A stretch of DNA of 64,000 bases, taken from CAAGNP01 sp045603545 (lineage in GTDB: Bacteria; Bacteroidota; Bacteroidia; Bacteroidales; UBA932). The notes below the pieces were generated by a model. It did not search any database and was not told the DNA's origin. It saw only the letters and a list, made by a program, of their open reading frames with translations. The position numbers and the translations under genes were made by a program. Positions 46,334 through 54,838 of this stretch are shown here, one piece after another. Location: positions 53,142-117,141 of the forward strand of contig JAZUMG010000019.1 in the NCBI GenBank assembly GCA_045603545.1, read 5' to 3'. Position 1 is the stretch's first letter. Each line of letters starts with the position of its first letter.

Positions 46334-47162
46334 ATCTTTTAAAATAGGAAATCTGCTTCTTGGCATACCTGCGCGAATTGCGTTTTATCAACTCGCGTGC
46401 AGTTTCTAGCGAATGCTTCCCGTCGAAATAATCGAAAATCTCCTTATAACCCACAGTCTGCAAGGCGGGCATATGACGATATTGCTGCAGGCTCTCCACC
46501 TCTGCCACCAACCCTGCATCAAACATCATATCCACCCTTCTGTTGATCCTGTCATAAAGCTCCTCGCGCGGCATCGAGAGGACAATCCTGTTTATTTTGA
46601 AAGGGCGCTCCTTGGCCTTATTGGTCTTGAAAGATGAAAATTTCCTACCTGTCATCAGACACACCTCAAGTGCCCTCACCACCCTCTGCCTGTTGGCAAT
46701 GTCCATCGAATGGTAGGACTCCGGATCCAGTTGCTTAAGCTCCATCCTGAGGGACTCTATCCCCTCCTTGTCAAGCCTCTCCATCAACTGGTTGCGCAGC
46801 TCGATATCTGCAGGGGGAAAATCATCCAGTCCATAGCAGAGGGCATCCACATAGAGCCCCGAGCCCCCCACCACCACCAGACGGTCGTGCGTCTTGAAGA
46901 GCTCGTTTATCACCTCGAGGGCCTCAAGCTCATATTTGCCGGCAGTATAATATTGGGAAACGGAATGGGAGAATATGAAATAGTGCTTCACCGCCTCCAA
47001 TTGCTCTGGAGATGGGGGTGCAGTCCCTATCTTCATCTCCCTGAAAATCTGGCGTGAATCACACGAGATGATAGGCGAGCCGTACTCTTTGGCCAACCCT
47101 ATGCTGTAATCGGTCTTCCCGACAGCGGTAGGCCCCACTATCACCGTCAACACCTTTTCCAT
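46332..47162 (-). CDS. miaA: tRNA dimethylallyltransferase
   Basis: 276 aa. Adds dimethylallyl to A37 of tRNAs reading U-starting codons. P-loop VGPTAVGKTDYSIGLA at the N-terminus, SCDSRQIFREMKIGTAPPS, GGSGLYVDALCYG and the R-x-VRALEVCLMTG motif are present. It is somewhat shorter than E. coli MiaA at the C-terminus, which is usual in this phylum. It lies 10 nt after a pRiA4b ORF-3-like gene. Confidence 0.95.
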   Translation of the reverse strand: MEKVLTVIVGPTAVGKTDYSIGLAKEYGSPIISCDSRQIFREMKIGTAPPSPEQLEAVKHYFIFSHSVSQYYTAGKYELEALEVINELFKTHDRLVVVGGSGLYVDALCYGLDDFPPADIELRNQLMERLDKEGIESLRMELKQLDPESYHSMDIANRQRVVRALEVCLMTGRKFSSFKTNKAKERPFKINRIVLSMPREELYDRINRRVDMMFDAGLVAEVESLQQYRHMPALQTVGYKEIFDYFDGKHSLETARELIKRNSRRYAKKQISYFKR

Positions 47163-47172
47163 ATATCAGATG

Positions 47173-47661
47173 CTAGTATTCGTCAGAATCTCCACCCTCC
47201 TGGTCATCGAAAAACTCCTCATCATCACCCGAAGGCTCATCAGAAAAGCTTGCAAAGTCCTCATATACAGCAGAGAACTGATCAGGGTTAGGGCCCTTCT
47301 CTACAAGCAGTCTCGGATAGGACTCCTTGGGGAGATACTCTGCCTCAGAGACGAAAGTGAGGACAATATGGAGATTTTGCTGAAGATTGTACACATATTG
47401 GAGTGACACCTCTCCCCTCTGCAGGGTCTTCTCCAGTGAGACATTGTCCATAGAACCGTCACCCAGGTCGAAGAGACCGTACTGGTGCATAACCACACCA
47501 TCCTCATCAAGCCCTCTGAAAAGAACCATCTGATCCGGTGAGAATCCCAAATCGTTCTGAAGAAAGTCGTGAAGCTTGTAAAGGCTTGTCTCCGACTTAA
47601 TATCGTACTCCCTTAGAAAGGACTTGTGTTTGGGCAGTGTCGCCCTGTATTTGTATATCAT
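47173..47661 (-). CDS. pRiA4b ORF-3-like protein with acidic tail
   Basis: 162 aa. The N-terminal part (YKYRATLPKHKSFLREYDI, then SLYKLHDFLQNDLGF) fits the plasmid pRiA4b ORF-3 / IS1096 TnpR-like fold, found in many chromosomes without mobile context. The last ~25 residues are almost all Asp, Glu, Gly and Ser. Function unknown. It has its own promoter (-7 at 47704-47697) and is followed by miaA, so the two are likely co-transcribed. Confidence 0.75.
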   Translation of the reverse strand: MIYKYRATLPKHKSFLREYDIKSETSLYKLHDFLQNDLGFSPDQMVLFRGLDEDGVVMHQYGLFDLGDGSMDNVSLEKTLQRGEVSLQYVYNLQQNLHIVLTFVSEAEYLPKESYPRLLVEKGPNPDQFSAVYEDFASFSDEPSGDDEEFFDDQEGGDSDEY

Positions 47662-47696
47662 ACCCAGTAGTTTTTCCTTTTGATTTTTTCTGTTAC

Positions 47697-47744
47697 CAAA
47701 GATACTATATTTTTTTCAAAAACCCCCTAAAAAACCTATATTTG
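47697..47744. promoter_or_regulatory. Divergent -7 elements for the ORF-3-like/miaA and yigZ transcripts
   Basis: Minus strand: TATCTTTG at 47704-47697, 36 nt before the ORF-3-like gene. Plus strand: TATATTTG at 47737-47744, only 9 nt before the yigZ ATG at 47754. Both match TAnnTTTG exactly; -33 elements are not clear. Confidence 0.55.
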
Positions 47745-47753
47745 TATTCTGAA

Positions 47754-48392
47754 ATGGGAGCACAGATTCAGGATTCTTATAAGAGCATTTCAGCCCCCTC
47801 GGAAGGGATATTCAAGGACAAGGGGAGTAAGTTTCTGGCATTCGCATACCCTGTTGGGAGCGAAGCGGAGATCAAAGATATCCTATTGAAAATCAAGAAA
47901 GAATATTTTGATGCACGCCACCATTGCTACGCATACAGGCTACGCTACGACTACTCCGTATGGAGAGCCAATGATGACGGCGAGCCATCATCATCTGCAG
48001 GGCGTCCTATCCTGGGGCAGATACTGTCAAATGAGCTGAGTGACATCCTTATCGTGGTAGTCCGCTATTTCGGCGGGATCAAACTCGGGGTTCCGGGGCT
48101 CATAAGGGCCTACAAGACAGCATCGGCAGATGCCATTGCCAACAGCCAGATATGCGAAAAGATTGCCACCAATGAATACTCCATTTCGTTCCCGTACGAG
48201 AGGATGAACGACATAATGAAAGTGCTGAAGGAGTTCGGGCTATACCCACACCGCCAGGAGTTTGACAATATGTGCCTTATAGAGACCAGAGTGCGTCTGA
48301 GGGATGAAGGGAGATTTGTGGAGGCAATGTCGGACCACGCACAGGTCACCAAAATCGAACAAACAATCAATACAATAGAAGAAAATGCCTAA
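47754..48392 (+). CDS. YigZ/IMPACT-family protein
   Basis: 212 aa. N-terminal UPF0029/IMPACT domain with the signature DARHHCYAYRLRYD and NDDGEPSSSAGRPILGQI, followed by VRYFGGIKLGVPGLIRAYK and a C-terminal DUF1949-like domain. The bacterial function is unsettled; eukaryotic IMPACT acts in translational control. The ATG at 47754 is chosen because the -7 element ends 9 nt upstream, which would leave almost no leader. It overlaps pyrB by 8 nt. Confidence 0.9.
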   Translation: MGAQIQDSYKSISAPSEGIFKDKGSKFLAFAYPVGSEAEIKDILLKIKKEYFDARHHCYAYRLRYDYSVWRANDDGEPSSSAGRPILGQILSNELSDILIVVVRYFGGIKLGVPGLIRAYKTASADAIANSQICEKIATNEYSISFPYERMNDIMKVLKEFGLYPHRQEFDNMCLIETRVRLRDEGRFVEAMSDHAQVTKIEQTINTIEENA

Positions 48393-49290
48393 AAGTCTAA
48401 TTTCCATCCACGATTTCACCAAAGAGGAGATGCTTCACATCTTGGACGTGGCCAGAGAGTTTGAGCAGAACAAAGTTCAGAACTTTCTTCACGACAAAGT
48501 TATCGCCACCCTCTTCTTCGAACCATCGACCAGGACCCGTCTCAGCTTTGAGACCGCATCCAACAGACTTGGCGCCCGCGTCATCGGCTTCTCCGATGCA
48601 GGCAACACCAGCGTCAGCAAGGGTGAGACCCTGAAGGACACCATCAAGATGGTATCCAACTATGTAGACCTCATCGTTATGAGACACCCACTTGAAGGTG
48701 CGGCACGCTACGCCTCTGAAGTGGCCTCTGTCCCAGTAATCAACGCAGGAGACGGTGCTAACCAGCACCCCACCCAGACTATGCTTGACCTCTACACCAT
48801 CCGTGAGACCCAAGGGAAACTCACAGACATCAGGATCAATATGGTGGGCGACCTTAAATATGGCCGTACAGTCCACTCGCTTCTTCAGGCTATGTCCCAC
48901 TTCAACCCCCACTTCACCTTCACAGCTCCCGATGAGCTGATGATGCCACAGGAGTACAAAGACTTCCTCGATGCCAAAGGTATCCCATATAGCGAGACTC
49001 GCGACCTGGACGGAAATATAAACGACTGCGACATCCTATACATGACCCGTGTTCAGCAGGAGAGATTTACCGATCCTATGGAGTACGAAAAGGTGAAAAA
49101 CACCTACAACCTCACAGCATCCATGCTCACCGGTGCCAAGAAGAACATGAAGATCCTCCATCCACTTCCCAGGGTTACAGAGATCGCACAGGATGTGGAC
49201 GACACTCCACACGCATACTACTTCAAGCAAGCTGAAAACGGTGTGTACGTAAGGATGGCCATCATCGCTTACCTATTGGGTTACAAATAA
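48385..49290 (+). CDS. pyrB: Aspartate carbamoyltransferase catalytic chain
   Basis: 301 aa, first committed step of pyrimidine synthesis: carbamoyl phosphate plus aspartate gives carbamoyl aspartate. The carbamoyl-phosphate site is FFEPSTRTRLSFETA, with HPLEGAARYASE, DGANQHPTQTMLDLYTI and HPLPRVTEI completing the active site. Followed 28 nt later by the regulatory chain gene, so the enzyme should be the regulated pyrB-pyrI holoenzyme. Confidence 0.97.
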   Translation: MPKSLISIHDFTKEEMLHILDVAREFEQNKVQNFLHDKVIATLFFEPSTRTRLSFETASNRLGARVIGFSDAGNTSVSKGETLKDTIKMVSNYVDLIVMRHPLEGAARYASEVASVPVINAGDGANQHPTQTMLDLYTIRETQGKLTDIRINMVGDLKYGRTVHSLLQAMSHFNPHFTFTAPDELMMPQEYKDFLDAKGIPYSETRDLDGNINDCDILYMTRVQQERFTDPMEYEKVKNTYNLTASMLTGAKKNMKILHPLPRVTEIAQDVDDTPHAYYFKQAENGVYVRMAIIAYLLGYK

Positions 49291-49318
49291 TTAAAAGGGA
49301 ATAAAAATATACACATAT

Positions 49319-49792
49319 ATGGAAACTGGCGGAAAAGAATTGAAAGTAAGTGCCATCAAGAACGGCACCGTCCTGGACCACGTACCAGCCAACAAACTAT
49401 TTGAGGTAATCACCATCCTCGGCCTCAAGGACTGCCCCAATCAGGTAACTTTCGGAATGAATCTCGACAGCAAGCTTCTTGGAAAAAAGGCTATCATCAA
49501 GATCGCTGACAGATTTTTCGAGGAGACCGAGATCAACAAAGTGGCCCTTGTAGCACCCGATGCCAAGATCAACATCATAAAAGATTTTGAGGTGGTGGAG
49601 AAAAAAGTGCTTAAAGTTCCAGAGCAGATTGTAGGAATAGTCAGATGTGCTAATCCTAAGTGCGTTACCAACCATCAGCCTATCACCACCAAGTTTGAGA
49701 CCACATACGAAAATGGCGTTCTGAAACTCCACTGCCACTACTGTGAGAAGAACACAAGTTCGGAAAATTTGAAGATAATCAGAGAAAAATAA
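49319..49792 (+). CDS. pyrI: Aspartate carbamoyltransferase regulatory chain
   Basis: 157 aa. An N-terminal allosteric domain (about residues 8-100, nucleotide binding) and a C-terminal zinc domain with four cysteines in the form C-x4-C and C-x2-C (CANPKC and CHYC). It confers inhibition by CTP in studied enzymes. Partner gene pyrB lies directly upstream. Confidence 0.96.
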   Translation: METGGKELKVSAIKNGTVLDHVPANKLFEVITILGLKDCPNQVTFGMNLDSKLLGKKAIIKIADRFFEETEINKVALVAPDAKINIIKDFEVVEKKVLKVPEQIVGIVRCANPKCVTNHQPITTKFETTYENGVLKLHCHYCEKNTSSENLKIIREK

Positions 49793-49822
49793 ACTTTATA
49801 TTTCAAATTATAATAAAAGTCC

Positions 49823-49830
49823 TATCTTTG
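49823..49830 (+). promoter_or_regulatory. Putative -7 element for serC-serA-DUF1015
   Basis: TATCTTTG matches TAnnTTTG, 46 nt upstream of serC. A weak -33 candidate, TTTC, ends 19 nt upstream. Confidence 0.55.
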
Positions 49831-49876
49831 GATTTTGCAAACCATTAAAAATTAAAAAATTAATAAAACAGATACA

Positions 49877-50959
49877 ATGAAAGCATACAACTTCAACGCA
49901 GGTCCTTGCGTACTTCCAAGACAAGCTGTCGAGTCTACTATCGAGGCTATCCAGAATTTTGACAACACAGGCATCGGCCTTCTTGAGATTTCTCACCGTA
50001 CTCCAGGTTGGGAGAGAATCATGGCTGAGACTGAGCAGCTATGGAGAGAGCTCCTCAACATCCCTGAGGAGTATGCAGTTATCTTCCTTGGTGGTGGTGC
50101 ATCTACCCAGTTCTTCGAGGTTCCTGCAAACCTTCTTAAGACCAAAGCTGCTTACCTTCAGACAGGTGTTTGGGCTAAAAAAGCTGTTAAAGAGGCCAAA
50201 TTCTATGGCGAAGTAGAGGTAGTTGCCTCTTCAGAGGACAAAACTTACTCATACATCCCTAAGGGCTACACCATCCCTACCGATGTTGACTACTTCCACA
50301 TCACTACCAACAACACCATCTACGGTACAGAGATCCACGAGGATATCGACTCACCTGTTACCCTTGTAGCAGATATGTCATCTGACATCATGAGCCGCCC
50401 TGTTGACGTTAAGAAATACGGCATGATCTACGGTGGTGCACAGAAAAACGTAGGCCCTGCAGGTGTTACTTTCGTTATCGTTCGCAAAGACCTTCTTGGC
50501 AAAGTTGAGCGTCCTCTCCAGACTATGGTTGACTACCGCACACACTACACCGAAGAGGTTAAGAACCGCTCTATGTTCAACACCCCTCCAGTACTTCCTA
50601 TCTTCGTTATGCACGAGACACTTAAATGGGTCAAAGAGCAAGGTGGCGTAGAGGCTATGTACAAAATCAACAAAGAGAAAGCAGAGCTTCTTTACAACGA
50701 GATCGACCGTAACCCTCTATTCGTAGGTACTGCAGCTAAAGAGGACCGCTCTCTAATGAACGTTTGCTTCGTAATGGCTCCTGGTCATGAGGCTCTTCAG
50801 GATGAGTTCATGGCATTTGCCAAATCAAAAGGTATGGTAGGTATCAAAGGTCACCGCTCAGTAGGTGGTTTCCGTGCTTCTATCTACAACGCTTGTCCAA
50901 AAGAGGCAGTTGAAGCACTTGTTGCTTGCATGCAGGAATTTGAACAACTACACAAATAA
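49877..50959 (+). CDS. serC: Phosphoserine aminotransferase
   Basis: 360 aa PLP enzyme that converts 3-phosphohydroxypyruvate and glutamate to phosphoserine. The N-terminal YNFNAGPCVLPRQAVE, the FLGGGASTQFFEVPANLL motif and the PLP-lysine region YGGAQKNVGPAGVT are diagnostic. Codon use is T-ending and even, unlike the C-rich use of the genes upstream, which suggests high expression. First gene of serC-serA-DUF1015. Confidence 0.97.
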   Translation: MKAYNFNAGPCVLPRQAVESTIEAIQNFDNTGIGLLEISHRTPGWERIMAETEQLWRELLNIPEEYAVIFLGGGASTQFFEVPANLLKTKAAYLQTGVWAKKAVKEAKFYGEVEVVASSEDKTYSYIPKGYTIPTDVDYFHITTNNTIYGTEIHEDIDSPVTLVADMSSDIMSRPVDVKKYGMIYGGAQKNVGPAGVTFVIVRKDLLGKVERPLQTMVDYRTHYTEEVKNRSMFNTPPVLPIFVMHETLKWVKEQGGVEAMYKINKEKAELLYNEIDRNPLFVGTAAKEDRSLMNVCFVMAPGHEALQDEFMAFAKSKGMVGIKGHRSVGGFRASIYNACPKEAVEALVACMQEFEQLHK

Positions 50960-50968
50960 TCGGAAGAA

Positions 50969-51889
50969 ATGAAAGTACTAGTTGCTACAGAAAAACCTTT
51001 CTCAAAGGTCGCTGTTGACGGCATCCGTCGCATCGTAGAAGAGGCTGGACACACTTTCGCAGCCCTTGAAAAATATACAGAAGTTTCACAGCTTTTGGAG
51101 GCAGTAGCTGACGTTGACGCTCTTATCGTACGTTCAGACAAAGTTACCCGCGAGGTAATCGCTGCAGCTCCAAACCTCAAAATCGTAGTTCGTGCAGGTG
51201 CAGGTTTTGACAACCTTGACCTTCCTGCTTGCACCGAAAGAGGTATCGTAGCTATGAACACCCCTGGCCAGAACTCAAACGCAGTGGCAGAGTTGGCACT
51301 TTGCTTCATGATCTACATGAGCAGAAACCAGCTTACAGCCGGCACCGGTTCAGAGCTTAAAGGGAAAACTCTTGGTATCCAGGCATACGGCAACGTAGGT
51401 AGACTTGTTGCCAGCCACGCCAGAGGTTTCGGTATGAAAATCATGGCATTTGACCCATTTGTTCCAGCTGAGGCCATGGAGGCAGAAGGTGTTATCGTTG
51501 CCAAGACCCTTGAGGATCTTTACGAGAACTCTCACTTCGTTTCTCTACACATTCCTGCCACCGAGCAGACCAAAAACTCTATCGGCTACAACCTTCTTTC
51601 AAGAATGCCTAAAGGTGGTTGCCTTGTAAATACTGCCCGCAAAGAGGTTATCAACGAAGAGGAGCTTATCAAAGTTCTTAGAGAGAGAGAGGACCTCAAA
51701 TACATCACCGACGTGGCTACAGCAAATCACGCTGCTATCGCAGAGGAGTTCGGCAAACGTGTTTACGGTACACCTAAGAAGATGGGTGCAGAGACAGCTG
51801 AGGCCAATGTCAATGCAGGTCTTGCTGCCGCTAACCAGATTTGCGACTATTTCGCTACAGGCAACACCAAATTCCAACTAAACAAATAA
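50969..51889 (+). CDS. serA: 3-phosphoglycerate dehydrogenase (short form, no ACT domain)
   Basis: 306 aa D-isomer 2-hydroxyacid dehydrogenase. The NAD-binding loop is LGIQAYGNVGRLVA; the catalytic Arg is in NTARKEVINEEEL. It supplies 3-phosphohydroxypyruvate to SerC, encoded 9 nt upstream. It lacks the C-terminal regulatory ACT domain of E. coli SerA, so serine feedback through that domain is not expected. Other 2-hydroxyacid substrates cannot be excluded, but the serC linkage is strong. Confidence 0.93.
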   Translation: MKVLVATEKPFSKVAVDGIRRIVEEAGHTFAALEKYTEVSQLLEAVADVDALIVRSDKVTREVIAAAPNLKIVVRAGAGFDNLDLPACTERGIVAMNTPGQNSNAVAELALCFMIYMSRNQLTAGTGSELKGKTLGIQAYGNVGRLVASHARGFGMKIMAFDPFVPAEAMEAEGVIVAKTLEDLYENSHFVSLHIPATEQTKNSIGYNLLSRMPKGGCLVNTARKEVINEEELIKVLREREDLKYITDVATANHAAIAEEFGKRVYGTPKKMGAETAEANVNAGLAAANQICDYFATGNTKFQLNK

Positions 51890-51901
51890 TACTAGAAAGT
51901 T

Positions 51902-53146
51902 ATGGTAAAAGTTAAACCTTTCGCAGCGGTTCGCCCACCTAAAGCTATTGGCCACGAAGTGGCATCACGCCCTTATGACGTTCTCAACTCTGTGGAGGCT
52001 AAGGCTGAAGCCGGTGAGAAATCACTTCTTCACATCATCAAACCTGAGATAGATTTCGATCCTATCGCTGATGAGCACGGCCAGGCAGCTTACGACAAGG
52101 CTGTAGAGAACTTCAAGCTATGGCAGGAGAGAGGATGGTTGGTACAGGATCCTAAAGAGAACTACTACGTATATGCCCAGACTATGGACGGCCGCACCCA
52201 ATACGGTCTTGTAGTGTGTGCAAATGTAGAAGATTATATGACAGGCAAGATCAAAAAACACGAGCTTACCCGCAAAGACAAAGAGGATGACCGTATGATT
52301 CACGTAAGAAATCAGAACGCCAACCTTGAGCCTGTATTCTTCGCATATCCTGACAACGCAGAGATCAATGCTATCGTGGAGCGCACTATCGCTACCAAAG
52401 AGACTGAGTACGATTATATCGCCCCTGTAGATGGTTTCGGCCACAAGTTCTGGGTTATCGACAACGAAGAAGACATCGCCAGAATCACAGAAATCTTCGC
52501 CACTATCCCTGCTTTCTATGTTGCCGACGGTCACCACAGAACAGCTGCGGCTGCACGTGTAGGTGAGGAGAAAAAGAACAACAATCCTAACCACACCGGC
52601 GATGAGGAGTACAACTACTTTATGGCTGTAGTATTCCCTGAGAGCCACCTTAAGATTATCGACTACAACCGCGTGGTTAAAGACCTCAACGGTATGAGCG
52701 AGGCTGAGTTCATCGAGAAACTTGGCGAAGATTTCATCGTAGAGAAGAAAGGTGCTGATATCTACACCCCTTCAGGTCTTCACAATTTCTCTATGTACAT
52801 CGGTGGCGAGTGGTATTCTCTTCAAGCTAAAGAGGGCACTTACGACGATTCAGATCCTATCGGTGTTCTTGATGTGACTGTTTGCTCTAACCTTGTTTTC
52901 GACAAGCTTCTTGACATCAAAGACCTCAGAACTTCCAAGAGAATTGATTTCGTAGGTGGTATCCGCGGTCTTGGCGAGCTTAAGAAACGTGTTGATTCAG
53001 GTGAGATGGTGGCTGCATTTGCTCTATATCCTGTTTCTATGAAGCAGCTTATCGACATCGCAGACACAGGCAACATCATGCCTCCTAAAACTACCTGGTT
53101 TGAGCCAAAACTCCAGAGCGGTCTTGCTATCCACAAACTATCGTAA
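51902..53146 (+). CDS. DUF1015-family protein
   Basis: 414 aa. It begins VKPFAAVRPPKAIGHEVASRPYDVLN and contains YVADGHHRTAAAARVG, both hallmarks of DUF1015. The family is widespread, its biochemical role is not established, and it is often next to serA/serC in Bacteroidetes, which suggests a link to serine or phosphoserine metabolism (inference). Codon use matches serC and serA. Confidence 0.9.
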   Translation: MVKVKPFAAVRPPKAIGHEVASRPYDVLNSVEAKAEAGEKSLLHIIKPEIDFDPIADEHGQAAYDKAVENFKLWQERGWLVQDPKENYYVYAQTMDGRTQYGLVVCANVEDYMTGKIKKHELTRKDKEDDRMIHVRNQNANLEPVFFAYPDNAEINAIVERTIATKETEYDYIAPVDGFGHKFWVIDNEEDIARITEIFATIPAFYVADGHHRTAAAARVGEEKKNNNPNHTGDEEYNYFMAVVFPESHLKIIDYNRVVKDLNGMSEAEFIEKLGEDFIVEKKGADIYTPSGLHNFSMYIGGEWYSLQAKEGTYDDSDPIGVLDVTVCSNLVFDKLLDIKDLRTSKRIDFVGGIRGLGELKKRVDSGEMVAAFALYPVSMKQLIDIADTGNIMPPKTTWFEPKLQSGLAIHKLS

Positions 53147-53156
53147 CGCATAGTCA

Positions 53157-53222
53157 TCCCCGACTCTGTTCGGGGGACTTATCCATAAAAAAAGATGCTT
53201 GAGTACTCAGGCGTCTTTTTTT
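53157..53222 (+). terminator. Tandem terminator after the serC-serA-DUF1015 operon
   Basis: Two hairpins: TCCCCGA / TCGGGGGA at 53157-53177, of the dispersed palindrome family, then a stronger one at 53193-53215 (AGATGC..GAGTACTC..GCGTCT) preceded by seven A and followed by eight T residues, so it could work on both strands. It marks the left edge of the accessory island. Confidence 0.85.
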
Positions 53223-53286
53223 TGTCAAAAGTTGTCAATCTCGAGAGATATTTTTGCAGGACAAAACAGATATAAAATATACAGCC

Positions 53287-53364
53287 ATGTTTGGATTAAT
53301 AGTTTTTATAGCACTGATAGTAATGGTTTTAGACGAAATGACAGGTGGCAAAAGGAAATGGTAA
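53287..53364 (+). CDS. Possible 25-residue membrane peptide
   Basis: ATG at 53287 opens a 25-codon frame: a hydrophobic stretch (FGLIVFIALIVMVL) and a charged, polar C-terminus (DEMTGGKRKW). An exact -7 match, TATTTTTG, lies at 53249-53256, though without a well-spaced -33 element. Size and layout resemble type I toxins or small stress peptides, but no antisense RNA or homologue can be shown from sequence alone. The rest of 53223-53472 holds only the Bro-N gene promoter. Confidence 0.35.
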   Translation: MFGLIVFIALIVMVLDEMTGGKRKW

Positions 53365-53441
53365 GAACGAGAATTGCCGCAGCGACTTTGATTCAGAACG
53401 ATTCCGTAACAAGTGCAGTGGCAAAATCACAAAATATTCGC

Positions 53442-53449
53442 TACTTTTG
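53442..53449 (+). promoter_or_regulatory. Putative -7 element for the Bro-N gene
   Basis: TACTTTTG matches TAnnTTTG, 23 nt before the ATG at 53473. Confidence 0.45.
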
Positions 53450-53472
53450 AAGAAATTTAATAATTGGATGCT

Positions 53473-54336
53473 ATGACAATGCAGGAACTAAAGATTTTTG
53501 AAGAGAGACAGATTAGAACTGTCTGGGATGAGGTGCAGGAAAAATGGTATTTCTGTGTTTCAGATATCATCAGTGTGCTTACTGATAGCACAGATGTAAA
53601 ACAATATATAAAGAGGCTCAGACAACGTGACCCAGAGTTGAATTCCGTGTGGGGTACAATTTGTACCCCCCACCAATTCATATCAACTGACGGAAAGAAG
53701 CACGCAACAAACTGCGCTAATCTTGAAGGCATATTTCGCATAATTCAATCAATCCCATCCAAGAAAGCCGAACCATTCAAACGCTGGTTGGCTCAGGTCG
53801 GTGCAGAACGAATCCATCAGATGCAGGACCCTGAGCTCGGCATCCAGCAGTCACTCATGGACTACAAACGCCTGGGCTACTCCGACAACTGGATAAACCA
53901 GCGTCTCAAAAGCATCGAGATTCGCAAAGACCTCACAGACCAGTGGAAAGCCCACAATGTCCAGGAAGGAGTAGGATATGCTACCCTCACCGACATCATC
54001 TACCAAGCATGGGCAGGTCTCACTGCTCGAGAATACAAACATCTCAAGGGCTTACACCAGGAAAACCTCCGCGACAACATGACCAACGAAGAGCTGGTCA
54101 TGAATATGCTTGCAGAACTGACCACCTCAAACATAACTAAAGAAGAACACCCTCAGACAATGAGCGAACACGCACGAGTAGCAGTACGTGGCGGTTCAGT
54201 AGCCAAAGTCGCAAAAGAAGCCTTCGAAGCACAGACTGGCAAGAAAGTTGTCAGTTCCATGAACATGAAGCAGTATCTAGATTCTCAGCAGCCAACTTTA
54301 GACTTCGAAGATCAAGATCCACAAGACAAAGAATGA
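53473..54336 (+). CDS. Bro-N/DinD-like protein
   Basis: 288 aa. The N-terminal ~100 residues (RTVWDEVQEKWYFCVSDIIS, then the KRLRQRDPEL region) form a Bro-N domain, known from phage antirepressors. The C-terminal part (TLTDIIYQAWAGLTAREYKHLKGL and HARVAVRGGSVAKVAKEA) resembles DNA-damage-inducible protein D. Such genes occur next to restriction and toxin-antitoxin loci in Bacteroidales. I take ATG 53473 over the TTG at 53464. The role here is unknown; a DNA-damage or phage link is inferred. Confidence 0.78.
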   Translation: MTMQELKIFEERQIRTVWDEVQEKWYFCVSDIISVLTDSTDVKQYIKRLRQRDPELNSVWGTICTPHQFISTDGKKHATNCANLEGIFRIIQSIPSKKAEPFKRWLAQVGAERIHQMQDPELGIQQSLMDYKRLGYSDNWINQRLKSIEIRKDLTDQWKAHNVQEGVGYATLTDIIYQAWAGLTAREYKHLKGLHQENLRDNMTNEELVMNMLAELTTSNITKEEHPQTMSEHARVAVRGGSVAKVAKEAFEAQTGKKVVSSMNMKQYLDSQQPTLDFEDQDPQDKE

Positions 54337-54365
54337 CATCGCCCCAAAGGGAGACCGCCGCAGCT

Positions 54366-54432
54366 TACACCCAGAACCTTAGTCTCTAAGGCCGACATCT
54401 GCTGCGTGAATTATTCTATTGCTTATTCCTTA
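54366..54432. repeat. Degenerate 67-bp repeat, first copy
   Basis: About 78% identical by eye to 57882-57949, same orientation. On the minus strand the second copy encodes FKEKAIEILTQQIQALENKV; in this copy the same frame has two stop codons (FKE-stop-AIE-stop-FTQQMSALETKV), so it is a decayed version. It lies between the Bro-N gene and the dinJ-like gene. Confidence 0.55.
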
Positions 54433-54440
54433 AAGGTCTC

Positions 54441-54734
54441 TTACTCTCCCCTTCTTGCCAATCTTATCTCCTCATTAATCTCATCCAGGCTCATTCCAGC
54501 TGTCCCATTTTCTGCTGCCATTTTTCGCATTTCATAGAATGCCTTTCTACCTCTCTCCATCACATCATCAATAGGGTCAGCCTCTATAGTGAAAGGGATC
54601 CTTCTCTGACGTATAACTGTCTTTACATATATATTGAAGGCTGTATTGGCACTCATGCCAAATTCATCGCATAATTTATCAAACTCTGCCTTCAAGTCTG
54701 CATCCATTCTAATGGTAGTTGCTATCTGTCTCAT
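54441..54734 (-). CDS. RelB/DinJ-family antitoxin, apparently orphan
   Basis: 97 aa from ATG 54734. Ribbon-helix-helix N-terminus (QIATTIRMDADLKAEFDKLC and FGMSANTAFNIYVKTVIRQRRIPF) is typical of DinJ. The C-terminal EEIRLARRG would contact a YafQ/RelE toxin, but none follows: downstream on this strand is only the decayed 67-bp repeat and the convergent Bro-N gene. Promoter: TATCTTTG at 54758-54751 with a TTG 19 nt upstream (54780-54778). Confidence 0.85.
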   Translation of the reverse strand: MRQIATTIRMDADLKAEFDKLCDEFGMSANTAFNIYVKTVIRQRRIPFTIEADPIDDVMERGRKAFYEMRKMAAENGTAGMSLDEINEEIRLARRGE

Positions 54735-54750
54735 AGTTATGTCATTTTTA

Positions 54751-54780
54751 CAAAGATACACAAATGACGTCATATTGCAA
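54751..54780 (-). promoter_or_regulatory. Putative promoter of the dinJ-like gene
   Basis: -33 TTG (54780-54778), 19-nt spacer, -7 TATCTTTG (54758-54751). The ATG is 16 nt downstream of the -7 element. Confidence 0.6.
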
Positions 54781-54838
54781 TACATATGCCATCTAATATC
54801 TAATTAACCCATAGGAGGATTTCGCAGCTCTGGCTATT

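Noticed and set aside
53199..53450. Open frame of 83 codons between DUF1015 and the Bro-N gene
   Set aside because: It starts inside the terminator stem and resembles no protein; the 25-codon frame at 53287 fits the upstream -7 element better.
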